Assembly (NCBI GenBank): GCA_020137815.1
Contig: CM035352.1
Coordinates: 6,424,025-6,488,024 of the forward strand
From: Hormiphora californensis
Lineage: Eukaryota; Ctenophora; Tentaculata; Cydippida; Pleurobrachiidae
Length of the DNA stretch: 64,000 nt
Reading direction: 5' to 3'
The position numbers were made by a program, and so were the translations under genes. Positions 1-11,100 of this stretch are shown here, piece by piece (the first letter of the stretch is position 1; each line of letters starts with the position of its first letter). The notes under the pieces are model-generated. The model saw only the letters and a list, made by a program, of their open reading frames with translations. It did no database searches and was not told the DNA's origin.

Positions 1-734
1 GTTCCGTAGCGGCCGTACTTGCACCGATTTTGTAGGTAGTGTTGGCACACCGGGATCGGCTTATCATCGTCTTTCTTCTTGCCCTCATCAGCCTCCTCCA
101 CACTGTTGATTTTATGACCGGGTGGCTTCTGCTGGTGTTCTGGTTTGGTGTCTCCAACCTCTGACATGAAGCTAAACCTCCTCCTTAGGGCGTCATCCGA
201 AGCCTCACTTGCTGCACTCTTGGGAGGGCTTGCAAACTCCCCACTGGAACCCACAAACTTTTCCAGTGTGTGTTTCTTGCAACACATGTGACAAATCCAC
301 TTGAAACCTGGAATAGAGCACAGCGGTTGCTCCTGGATTAGGGTGCAATTATGGCTCCCTGCCCCACAACTTCCACAATTGAACCTGGATTTCTCACACC
401 TTTTGATCACATAGTCTTTCTCGCATGCCTCACAAAATTGCGGAAATAGACTTTCAATAGCCATTATCAACCAGTCGATGAGACTGGCTTTGTCCCGGTA
501 CCGTTTTTCCTTTCCGTCATCAGTACGGGGTTTCCCCCCAAAGAAAAGCGCAGCCTCCTCCAAAACAATGTCCGTAAAACGATCAAGTGCCTTGAGATTG
601 GTCTGGTACCTTTTAGCTGTAGGACTGTAGGCCTTCACGATCCGTTTCACCTCGTCACTACAGTCGGGGTCATCACATAGCTCCGACAGCACTGCTTTCT
701 GTTTCGCTAGTATCTCGTTTGACATATCCGGCAT
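1..734 (-). CDS. Retroelement ORF1-like protein with PHD-like and CCCH zinc fingers (partial)
   Basis: An open frame on the minus strand starts at an ATG at 734 (second in-frame ATG at 725) and runs off the left edge, giving at least 244 residues without a stop. Residues 101-152 are rich in Cys and His: CEAC, then C-x2-C, a His, and a final W-x-C-x2-C, which is PHD-finger-like spacing. After a polar linker, a CCCH-type finger begins near residue 229 (CQHYLQNRCKYG) and is cut by the edge. Such zinc-binding first ORFs are known in some LINE clades, where they act as nucleic-acid-binding ORF1 proteins. Support for a mobile origin: 37 bp of its 5' leader (772-808) recur beside the LINE at 25577-25613. 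The rest of the element lies outside the window. A host gene with these fingers cannot be excluded. Confidence 0.55.
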   Translation of the reverse strand, partial: MPDMSNEILAKQKAVLSELCDDPDCSDEVKRIVKAYSPTAKRYQTNLKALDRFTDIVLEEAALFFGGKPRTDDGKEKRYRDKASLIDWLIMAIESLFPQFCEACEKDYVIKRCEKSRFNCGSCGAGSHNCTLIQEQPLCSIPGFKWICHMCCKKHTLEKFVGSSGEFASPPKSAASEASDDALRRRFSFMSEVGDTKPEHQQKPPGHKINSVEEADEGKKKDDDKPIPVCQHYLQNRCKYGRYG

Positions 735-771
735 CGTCTTCCGGGGTGGTCAGGCAGACATTTGGCTGAAA

Positions 772-808
772 CTCAAATTAATTTGTTTAAAGTAGTGTTG
801 AAAAGTTT
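772..808 (-). repeat. Retroelement leader segment shared with 25577-25613
   Basis: This 37-bp AT-rich segment upstream of the zinc-finger ORF is identical, in reverse complement, to 25577-25613 next to the reverse transcriptase copy. It suggests that both belong to one retroelement family and that this is part of the 5' untranslated leader. Confidence 0.6.
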
Positions 809-953
809 ATCCCTTATTTATCTCTTCAGAGCCCGAAACGTGAAAACACTTAGTACATTTATTTGATCCAAGTTTGACAAATTCAATCTTTTCCTGCAAC
901 TTAAATGCTTTTAGGGAGCACCTAAACCACTCAGGCAAGATAGATGCTTTTAA

Positions 954-3201
954 CCCTTTGACGGCGACAGAGCATATATGCTACAGTCTATTCTAGGCGG
1001 CCTGGAAGTCCTTATGTTTTATCTAGGTGGTCCATATTTTGTCACAAGCTAGTTTTAGGGATTATGAACCTAAAACCACGTCCAGATCAGCTCAGAAAAT
1101 CAAGAAAAAAATTTATAACCCTTCTAAGGAGGCTAATTTCAGCCTTTTTTTAAAAACATTTCTCATTTTTTTGTTTTTTGGGGGCACAACTAATCCTTTG
1201 AAGGAATAAAAGTGCTTGACATAACCTACCGAATGCAAAAAACCGCATCAAAAAATATTGAAAATTGAATGAGTTATTAACATTTTAGTCGCCGTATCAT
1301 ATATGATACTATCGCCCGTAAGGGAATTCTAGTAACAAATCTAAATTGTACAAGTTTGTGGGTGCTATGGCATAAATTTATGCTTTCATGAGGTTTGTAG
1401 CTACAAGTTCTACAATCGTGAACGGTTTTTACCTGGAAAAGAACCCAAATTAGAGATTTGTATCATATATGATACTATCGTCCTAAGGGTAAATTCTCCT
1501 AAAACATCCATAATTCGGGCCAGAAAAGGAGCTAAGAGACAAATCAGGGCACTAAAATGTGTAGAATCATCGCATTAGTGGGGGTAGAGCACATATTTAG
1601 GTCGCTATCTGGATCCCTAATTGAGATAATTGGATAATTAGCCAATTATCTGTCCCGCGCGTGCTAATAAATGAATCTTTGCTCTGGGAAGGAGTTATGA
1701 GACAAATGGGGGCACTGAAATGTGTAGAATCATCACATTAGTGGGGGTATAGCACATATTTAGGTCGCTATCTGGATCCATAATTGAGATAATTGGATAA
1801 TTAGCTAATTACTTGCCCTGGAGCGCTAATAAACGAGACTTTACAGAGTATACAAGACAAGTGGGGGCACTAAAATGTGTAAAATCATCGCCTTAGTGGG
1901 GATAGAGCACATAGCTGAGTTTCTATTCCCACTCCCAAATGAGATAATTGGATAATTAGCTAATTGACGGTTGCACACCGTCCACTTTTCACCAAATCTC
2001 GTGGTTTCTAGGTAATCCTGAGCTCTTTTGCTCAATCTAAGGATCTTCTGACATCCCCTAACATCCCTAAACCCCTATAACCGTGTGTCCAAACAATAAA
2101 TGTGGGAAACTGTAGTACATTAGAGGTTGAACGTGTTGTAGGAGCAATAGGATATAAAAAATTCTTTAGGATTGTAGTTGGATCTTGGATGTATGAGAGG
2201 TTCAAGATGGAGCCTAGGATTCTAGAGAGCTGAAGACAGTATCTAGGGTTGAATCGAGTGCTATACTATTGTGTAAAACGAGTCAAAGGTGATACAAATG
2301 GGGTTAGGGGATGTCAGAAGATCCTTAGATTGAGCAAAAGAGCTCAGGATTACCTAGAAACCACGAGATTTGGTGAAAAGTGGACGGTGTGCAACCGTCA
2401 ATTAGCTAATTATCCAATTATCTCATTTGGGAGTGGGAATAGAAACTCAGCTATGTGCTCTATCCCCACTAAGGCGATGATTTTACACATTTTAGTGCCC
2501 CCACTTGTCTTGTATACTCCGTAAAGTTTCATTTATTAGCGCTCCAGGGCAAGTAATTAGCTAATTATCCAATTATCTCAATTATGGATCCAGATAGCGA
2601 CCTAAATATGTGCTCTACCCCCACTAATGTGATGATTCTACACATTTTAGTGCCCCCGTGTGTCTCATAACTCCTTTCCAGAGCAAAGTTTCATTTATTA
2701 GCACGCATGGGATAGATAATTAGCTAATTAACCAATTATCTCAATTAGGGATCCAGATAGCGACCTAAATATGTGCTCTACCCCCACTAATGCGATGATT
2801 CTACACATTTTAGTGCCTTGATTTGTCTCTTAGCTCCTTTTCTAGCCCGAATTATGGATGTTTTAGGAGAATTTACCCTTAGGACGATAGTATCATATAT
2901 GATACAAATATCTAATTTGGGTACTTTTCCTGGTAAAAACCGTTCACGATTGTAGAACTTGTAGCTACAAACCTCATGAAAGCATAAATTTATGCCATAG
3001 CACCCACAAACTTGTACAATTTAGATTTGTTACTAGAATTCCCTTACGGACGATAGTATCATATATGCTACAGTGGGCCCAGCAAAAACTACATGTCGGA
3101 ATTACAAATTTCCTTTTCGAGGCGTTTTGTGTTGATAATATCTACTTATAAACGAAAAATTAGACAATTCTATCGAGCCAATCCTTCTCGCCGTCAAAGG
3201 G
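954..3201. mobile_element. Non-autonomous piggyBac-like foldback element
   Basis: The element starts CCCTTTGACGGCG and ends with the exact reverse complement, and it is flanked on both sides by TTAA (950-953 and 3202-3205). TTAA targets and CCCTTTG-type ends are hallmarks of the piggyBac superfamily. Inside, about 770 bp (1296-2063) is repeated inverted at 2304-3075, around a unique centre of about 240 bp. A short palindrome (ATCATATATGAT) recurs in the arms near 1300, 1463, 2893 and 3058. There is no transposase; the longest ORFs (60-91 aa) are mirror copies of the arms. It is therefore a non-autonomous palindromic derivative of about 2.25 kb. Confidence 0.8.
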
Positions 3202-3215
3202 TTAAGGTGGAAATA

Positions 3216-3437
3216 AAGTCGGATTTTTTGAAACTGTCACCCCCCTGGGTATTTTCAAATTTCGTAAATGACCATAAATCCGGTTCCTGACGAGATAGAG
3301 ACTTGAAATTTGGAGGTTACAAAGATCTTGCTAAGTTCTTCCGAACCTCCAAATTTCAAGTCTCTATCTCATCAGGAACCGGAGATATGGCAAATTTTGT
3401 TATTTCAGGGGGGTGACAGTTTCAAAAAATCCGACTT
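3216..3437. mobile_element. TA-flanked hairpin MITE (family A, copy 1)
   Basis: This 222-bp near-perfect palindrome begins AAGTCGGATTTTTTGAAACT and ends with its reverse complement, flanked by TA on both sides (3214-3215, 3438-3439). TA flanks and the absence of coding suggest a Tc1/mariner-type MITE. It sits 10 bp past the TTAA of the neighbouring foldback element. Relatives lie at 42235-42385 and, with a diverged terminus, at 61320-61552. Confidence 0.75.
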
Positions 3438-4327
3438 TAGGGAGCCCTCAGCCCTTAAATCAAAAGTTTTGAAAAACGCTTGTCAGCGCCATCTTAAAAA
3501 TCTGAACTGAAACCCAAATTTACTTCCTTTGCGCGGCGTTATCGGCAGACATAAACTGTATTTTGTCGCGCGTTACGTGACGCGCTCCTTTATGCACAGA
3601 ATCCGGGCCGAACGCGTTTTGTCCGATCGAGCGAGATTTTTTTTTAAATCGAGACGAACTTTTTCAAAATCTTGCCTTGAAAAGCGCTGCCTTATCCCGC
3701 ACTATCGGGGGCCAGCAACGTTTGCCAAAATCTTGCCCGCCTTCAACTTTTCTGATGTACTTTGGACCCCCTAGCGACTGTAATCTACAACACTGGTCTA
3801 CATAATGCATACTTGCGCTTGATACTTGGGTCGAAAAAAAGTGGACAGTAGTAGGTGGACAGTGGTACTAGGGAAATGGATGACGAGATTTCCGGATCGC
3901 CCACCGGTTCTCGGATACCCAAAACAAAACAACAATTCAATCTTGGACTGGATACGGATCGTTTCCAGGGAGGGGGAGGCTCTGTGAGGAACTGACACCT
4001 GTGTAGTTTGTACACGAAGAAGATTACAAGATTACAAGATTACAAGTACCACAGTGCCAAGGCACGCGATTCACGAATAGCCGGAAATTCGTGAGACCAA
4101 TCCAATATTTCGGTTGGGGTTAGCGCTTGAGGAAGTTTATCTTTGGATTAGCCCCAAACGGTGGTTTGGCGGTTAGAGCCATTTTGGTACATGGTACTGG
4201 CAGCGCTCACCTGGTAGGTATCGAAACGGCGCCCCGCGCCCTACACGGAAAATGGAAATGCCAAAGCTACCCAAATCCGTGCATTCCTTCTACTTGGCCT
4301 TGTTTATAGTAACCCATCCGTGTAGCA
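3438..4327. other. Intergenic, repeat relics upstream of UBIAD1
   Basis: No convincing gene is seen. Positions 4021-4046 carry the octamer AGATTACA repeated about three times, the reverse complement of the 3' tail of the LINE near 27500, but no LINE body follows. Positions 4150-4215 match the flanks of the MITE at 42235-42385 and act as its empty site. Confidence 0.5.
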
Positions 4328-6883
4328 ATGTTTTCTAAACTGGGGACCTACATAACTGCCTGTCGTTATGAAACCTTCACAATCAGCCTGTTTCCCGCTC
4401 TCCTAGCGTACATCTTGACAGAAGATGTAAAGGGAAACACAACTGCTACATTTTCATTCGTCCTCACTGCTGTTCTGGTTCTTCACGCTGGAGCGAACCT
4501 GTGTAACACTTATTTTGATTACAAAGACAAGGTAATTTACAAGTCCACTTTTCTACTAAAATATGAATTCGATTTTTTATGTTGTTTTCTTCTTCTAGAT
4601 GATACAAGATGTTCCTCTCAGGTTGATACAAAGGAACACAATAATGACCCTACCTTGGTTGAGAAGATTCTAACGGAAGATGAAGTTATAAACGCAGGAT
4701 GGGTCTGTTTTGCCTTCTCCATGATGTTCTTCGGTAGCGGGGTGGTCTTCATGGGACGAGCCCACTTGATCCCCTACATTCTCTTCTTCAAGGGCATGTT
4801 TGTGGGTTACAACTACAGCTCAGGCATGAGGTTCAAACACAATGCCCTGGGGGAGTTAGTGGTTTATTCCATATTTGGACCTACCATATCAGTTTTTGTG
4901 AGTTCGTGTCTTAATAAAGGCATGTTTTCATGGTTGGCTTTTGTAGCGGCCAGCCCCTTTGGACTTCTCGCCGCTGCGGTTCTCCTTTCAAACAACATCA
5001 GAGATGCAGGTTAGTGGTGTATTGTAGTAGTGGAAGAATTTTAATAAGGGAAGTAGGATTGGTGGTGTATCTAACTATATCTAATGCAAATTTGCACGGA
5101 AATGTGACACCCTATCGTCAATGTGACGACGTGATCCGTCAATGTGACGACGTGATCCGTCAGTGTGACGACGTGATCCGTCAGTGTGACGACGTGATCC
5201 GTCAGTGTGACGACGTGATTCGTAGGTATCACGTATCACAAGTGCTTGAGAACTGCTTGCGAACTTGAGGGGTCACATCACATACATAAAAGGGAGAGAA
5301 AGAGAGAAAGAGAGAAAGAAAAAGAGAGGGATCACATCACAAGGTAGCTCGCTTAGCTACCTGGTCTATCACTAGGACTTTGTGGGAGAGAGAGAGAGAG
5401 ACAGAAAGATAGAGATAGAGGTACATAGCGACAGACAGACAGAGTGAGGCAGAGAGGAAAAGATAGAAACAGGTCCCTCGATTTGCGATCGGTACGATCG
5501 CCCCAGTTTTGCTAGTAAACTATAATGTAGAAGTATTTTATTAGTTGGAAAGGATGCATCATGCAGGATTGGCTTGGTTTGGTTCAACTGTACATTATAC
5601 ATGATCCCCCCTACATGATACATCTCACTGCACCCCGAAGGCATCTGGCTCAAGTGGTACTGTTATATCCGTCTGTCGTCGGTGTCATTGTCTTTCGAGT
5701 AACACTAATTTGTCTTTGTAGTGTTGTTAGAACACTGCCCACCGTTTGTGTAACAAATTGGGATTATTGAGTGACGCTGTCTCACTATTGTGATGCAGCA
5801 ATGATCTAGACGTCCTCATGTTGCAGGCAATGATAAGGAAAGGCAACCTGTAGTTTATATGTTACGTATTTGTGATCTCAACAGTCCCCCTGCCCACGCA
5901 AATTATTCATAGAGATATCTGTAGGAATAGTTCTAAGGGATGCACGTTAGTGGTATATCAGTCAAATTCTCTCGGGAAGAGTTTTATGAACGGTAAATCG
6001 ACTGTTGTTGTTGTTAGTACATAAAGTAGGAAGGACGGGTGCAGGTGTAGACTAATAGTTTATACACTGGTGTTTGATCAAGATCAATTAAATATTTTCT
6101 TCCGCAATTTACTGGTACTGGGTGTGGGCCATGTAGTCAATACTAACTGTACTGGGTGTGGTGACACTGTGGAGTCTATACTAACTGAGATGGGAACTGT
6201 CACATCCGTATACAACATTGTACACTCACACATACACGTGACAGAGTTCGCATTTGTCTATTGTACAATGTACAACTAACCTATTTCTAAGAGATTGAAG
6301 AAATTTTGGTTAAAAACTAATCAATATCAAATATATTTATTAATCTGAAGTGTGTTATCACGGCATATTCATTGCAGGGAACGATTTGAAATGTGGAGTT
6401 CATACGCTAGCTAACAGACTTGGATTAAAGAAGTCGCTTAATGTATACGCCGGACTCCTCATTCTACCCTATCTCCAGGTATGTCGCGCTGGCAAACACA
6501 TGTGCTTTCACTGATTATGATGAATCCCCTTTAATCGATCTCCCTCTAACCTTGGTGGTACCCACCTGTTACTTTCCGATCCGCGATCCGATCCGACGAG
6601 GCTGGCACAGCTTCTTGCGAGAGAGGTTACAAGTATCTACCAACCTCTAACCCTAAATAAACTACTAATTCCTCTACAGGTGACTGGTATAGTGTTGATG
6701 TGGGAGCAGTACTATCCCCTGCTGTATCTCTGGGTCGTGGCCCCCTTCTCTCTCTTCTGTGCTGTCCGGCCACACCGACAGGATACTACAACGGCCATTG
6801 CCGAGATGTTCTCCCTTACCCTGAGTCACTATCATCTTGTGGGAGCGGTTTATCTTACACTGTGGACTTATTGTATGCAGTAG
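4328..6883 (+). CDS. UBIAD1: UbiA prenyltransferase domain-containing protein 1
   Basis: UBIAD1 is the ER/Golgi and mitochondrial membrane prenyltransferase that makes menaquinone-4 and is linked to ubiquinone and sterol control. Four exons join in phase: 4328-4531, 4622-5009, 6378-6478 and 6680-6883, giving 298 residues (the human protein has 338; the difference is mostly at the N-terminus). The first Asp-rich prenyl-diphosphate motif is N-x3-D-x2-D in NTYFDYKD near residues 60-67. The family block LSNNIRD matches the human HSNNTRD and is followed by the G-x-D-x6-G stretch encoded across exon 3. Several hydrophobic helices are visible. The 90-nt intron 1 has length divisible by three, so the frame reads through; the acceptor before GTTGATAC is chosen because it keeps the family alignment. 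Intron 2 carries a minisatellite and GA-rich DNA. CHAF1B starts 248 bp downstream on the same strand. Confidence 0.88.
5123..5223. repeat. 21-bp minisatellite in UBIAD1 intron 2
   Basis: Five head-to-tail copies of a 21-bp unit starting GTGACGACGTGATCCGTCA. The unit creates a short in-frame peptide repeat (DDVIRQC) that is not a gene. Confidence 0.85.
5464..5516. repeat. Dispersed 53-bp repeat, copy 1
   Basis: The stretch around CCCTCGATTTGCGATC recurs at 33423-33475 with a handful of differences and the same flanking TAGAAACA. Both copies are intronic (UBIAD1 intron 2, TTC12 intron 4). Family unknown. Confidence 0.6.
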
Positions 6884-7131
6884 AACACCTTCATACAGGG
6901 TGGATTGTATGCAATAGGGCTCACCTCAGGGTGGATTATTTAAAAAATGTTTAATTTTGAGGTTTATCACATGTTTATGGGATTGAAGAATTTAATTTTG
7001 AGCACACTTATAAATGTAATTTATATCCGACAATCGACTGATTTCAAAGTTGAGTTTCTTTTTTGTATCCCTGTCAAGTATTTCCCAACTCTAATACAAA
7101 TGTTAACCACTAACCGCTAAAATGTTAGGCC

Positions 7132-8061
7132 ATGAAGGTTACAATTCCTGAGATCGCATGGCACAACCGGGACCCAGTGTTCAGTGCAGATTTCTCTCCC
7201 GCTACAGGGCAATCTTGGCGCATGGCAACCGCTGGGGCAGATGCAGATGTCAAGGTAAACGTGGGACGAATTGGTTTACTAAACCATCCAGGATAAACTG
7301 CAGGCCTAAGTTAGGCCATACTGGATGATTGATATCCTGGTTGAGACCAGGAGAGTGGTTAAGACCAGGAAGAGATGGGTTTAGTAGTAAAAACTGCAAC
7401 TCTGTTTCTAGATGTGGCGTGTGGTACCTCAGAGGGACGGGAAAGATGCCGAAGTGACATTTCTAGCTAATCTCAAGAGACACGAGAAAACAGTTAATTG
7501 TGTCCGGTTCTCACCCAATGGGAAATACCTCGCTTCAAGTGGAGATGGTAAGATGGGAAAGGAAGTGGTTAATATATCCACTGGTTAACTGGGTGACTAC
7601 TGACTACCATACCCCCACCATTATACCATGATCATAGTTTGTTATATATACTATGGTGAACTACTTACTATAACAGTTAACCTAAACAGGACAGTATCGC
7701 GTGAACTAAATGATCTGTGTTTACTTTTTACCATGAAGGAAACCGTCACTTTCCACAGATACCTCCTTAACCGAGTTCTGCCCGTGTATGTGTGAGATTC
7801 CCCATTAAACTGTTGTACAGAGGGCGTGTGTGTGTGTGTTGATCACCAGAAGGAGATATCAAAATTACTTCCCTTCCCACAGATGGTGCTATGTTCTTGT
7901 GGCATGAACGAAAAACAACAGGATCGGACCAGGCAATGGCAGCAACATTTGGAGATGATGATGCAGAACAAAACAAAGAAACATGGTCTGCTTTCAAAAT
8001 GCTAAGGTACTTTTCTATTGTCCTTTCTTTCTTTCTTTTTCTTCCCCCCTCTCTCTCTCTC

Positions 8062-8155
<94 letters not shown>

Positions 8156-11100
8156 CTCTCTCTCTCTCTCTCTCTCTTTATATTTTCAGAGGACATATAG
8201 AGGATGTGATGGATATTTGTTGGTCGCCTGATGGGAAGAGTATTCTATCGGGTTCCATTGATAACAGTGCAATCGTTTGGGATGTAAAATCCGGTAAGAA
8301 CGCTTGTAATATTCACAACACCGTTTTTCCGACAGCTGAGACTTGAAGTTGTCACCCAGGAATTTAGTTAGGAAATCTGACTCTTACATTTCACAATAGA
8401 ATTGAAACATGCTTGCAACATTTGCCTAGCTAGACTTCTGACTTTGTTTCGTGCGCCTCGCCCAAATGTAAAGGAGGGTTAGAACATAACAACGCATAAC
8501 AATGCAACATACAAAATGTTCTAGAATAATGAACTATCTTTATTTGTTGTCAGGGAAGAAGTCGTTCATTCTAAAGGAACATGGTCACTATGTACAGGGT
8601 GTTGCCTGGGACCCTCTCTCGTACTACCTCTGTACTATATCTAGCGACAGGTGCAAACTTCGACATTTCTAAATTATAATAAAAGAGATTCAATATCGAA
8701 CTTTTTCTGAATTTGACAAACTATTCACTCTTACTCAGGACCTTGTTGGTGTACGAGGCAGCACGTTGCAACCTACTTCATAATGTATCAAGGAATAAAC
8801 AACTCAATAGTGAGGTTAAAAGTAACAAACTATTCGTTGAGGAGGGAGCTACAAAATATTTCAGAAGACTTGCTTTTAGCCCTGATGGTGCTTTTCTTCT
8901 TGTACCAGGTGAATAAGTGGATAAAAGTAGAAGGTTTATGCCCATGGCAACTAATAACAGGTGTTACTGTTATTTCCCGGTTATTACCGGATTCTTAGTT
9001 GAATTTTCTTACCGCTAAATCCAGTTTTTCTCATTCATCATTGTTATTACAGTCGGACCCCGATTTAGTGGCATCCTCGGGGGAAAAAAAATCCTGCCAC
9101 TAAATCGGGGTGCCACTAAATCGGGGAGATCCATATTTGGCCCATAAAAACCTATTTTATGCCCAAAATGCTATACTAGGACTAAAAACACCTCTAACTG
9201 TTATATGCAATATTCATGTATTGATGACATGATAATTTCTTTAGTAGAGGGGTTGTAGCACCGGGAGGTAATGAGTAAACACACACACACGCATTGAGCA
9301 AGCTCAATGTTTAGCTATTCTCCGGCTGGGTATAGGGCTGAGGTACTGGCAAGATATAGTAGGATCGCTACTGCCCACATGTCAAGTTTATTCGGATATA
9401 CAAGTTTAAAAGGTTGGGGGGTCACAGGGACCGTCTTAGCTTCGCTCCCCGTTAACATTGCCTGTAACCGGGGGTCCACTAAGCTCTCATATATACTCGG
9501 CCATTACTCCCAACCACTAGTAGTGGTTTTCAGTACATCTTATACTGGTAAATCCGTATAGAAACAATCCTTGTGTTTTAATAGCGATCACTCCGTATAT
9601 CTTGCACTGACCCAGTATTACCACACATTAATTGTGCAATTGGCACTATGGGATTTCTCCACTGCGGCCGGCACTGTGAGTAATCAGTAGGGTGTGCTAT
9701 TTTTCCCAACTCATAAATCAAATCCAATTTTCACAAAGTTTACCCCTAGAATGAGTTCCTACGATCATTCTAAAACATTTGGTAAAAAAATTTTAGTCCT
9801 ACCCTGGCCCAATTACGTGGGCCGATGTATGCCCATATATGGGCATATTCATATCAAAAAATGTTTTTTGGGGCGTTATTTCGAAAAAACCACACATATG
9901 AATCGCCTCATGAGAACCAGTACAACCATTATTTCCAGTCTGCACCTTCAGAACTCCATTTTATAATGAAAATTTTATTTTTTTTTCATCTTTTTTTCTT
10001 GCACATTTTCCTACTTTGCAGTATTAGTTGAGACGAATTTTAACTTTTTGAGATTTTATTTGTCGGAAACCAAATTCCGGTTGTAACCGACTACTTTTGA
10101 CCTGCTGAACACGATCCCGTTCATGAAAAAGCTCTCAAAATTGAAGAAAATGGCCAAAATGAACATTTTTAGTCAAAAATGAACATTTTTGGTCCAAAAT
10201 GAACATTTTCAGGTCAAAAATGACCTTTGGCTAACTTTCATGATACACATCCATTCTGATCGGTATCAAACCGCTGAACACGACCCTGACCATAAAAAGT
10301 TGATATCAAGAACATGCCAAACACTGGTGTAAAACACACATATTTTCCTTTTTTCGGTAAAAAAGTAAACTTTTTTAATCGCCTGGCCCACGTAATTGAC
10401 ATACACTATCCCAATTCCGTTTTCAGGATGTAGTAGACAATTGTCCATAGTTTCATATCTACCCTTAACCTTTTGGCCAAGTCGACAAAATTTTCACTTA
10501 GCACACCCTAGTAATCAGCCACTATATAAGCTACATCTTGGTTGCTAACCAGTCAATACATTAGTAGAGGGGTTGTAGCACCGGGAGGTAATGAGTAAAC
10601 ACACACACACGCATTGAGCAAGCTCAATGTTTAGCTATTCTCCGGCTGGGTATAGGGCTGAGGTACTGGCAAGATATAGTAGGATCGCTACTGCCCACAT
10701 GTCAAGTTTATTCGGATATACAAGTTTAAAAGGTTGGGGGGTCACAGGGACCGTCTTAGCTTCGCTCCCCGTTAACATTGCCTGTAACCGGGGGTCCACT
10801 AAGCTCTCATATATACTCGGCCATTACTCCCAACCACTAGTAGTGGTTTTCAGTACCTCTTATACTGGTAAATCCGTATAGAAACAATCCTTGTGTTTTA
10901 ATAGCGATCACTCCGTATATCTTGCACTGACCCAGTATTACCACACATTAATTGTGCAATTGGCACTATGGGATTTCTCCACTGCGGCCGGCACTGTGAG
11001 TAATCAGCCACTATATAAGCTACATCTTGGTTGCTAACCAGTCAATACATTAGTAGAGGGGTTGTAGCACCGGGAGGTAATGAGTAAACACACACACACG

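Noticed and set aside
1841-2524. 64-91-aa ORFs in the TTAA foldback
   Set aside because: They are mirror images of the inverted arms with no transposase motif.
4021-4046. A second LINE copy marked by the AGATTACA tail
   Set aside because: Only the octamer repeat matches; the adjoining sequence does not resemble the LINE 3' region.
9307-9561. 84-aa ORF, identical at 10627-10881
   Set aside because: Identity follows from the tandem duplication of the 489-bp unit. No family resemblance, and the third copy is truncated.
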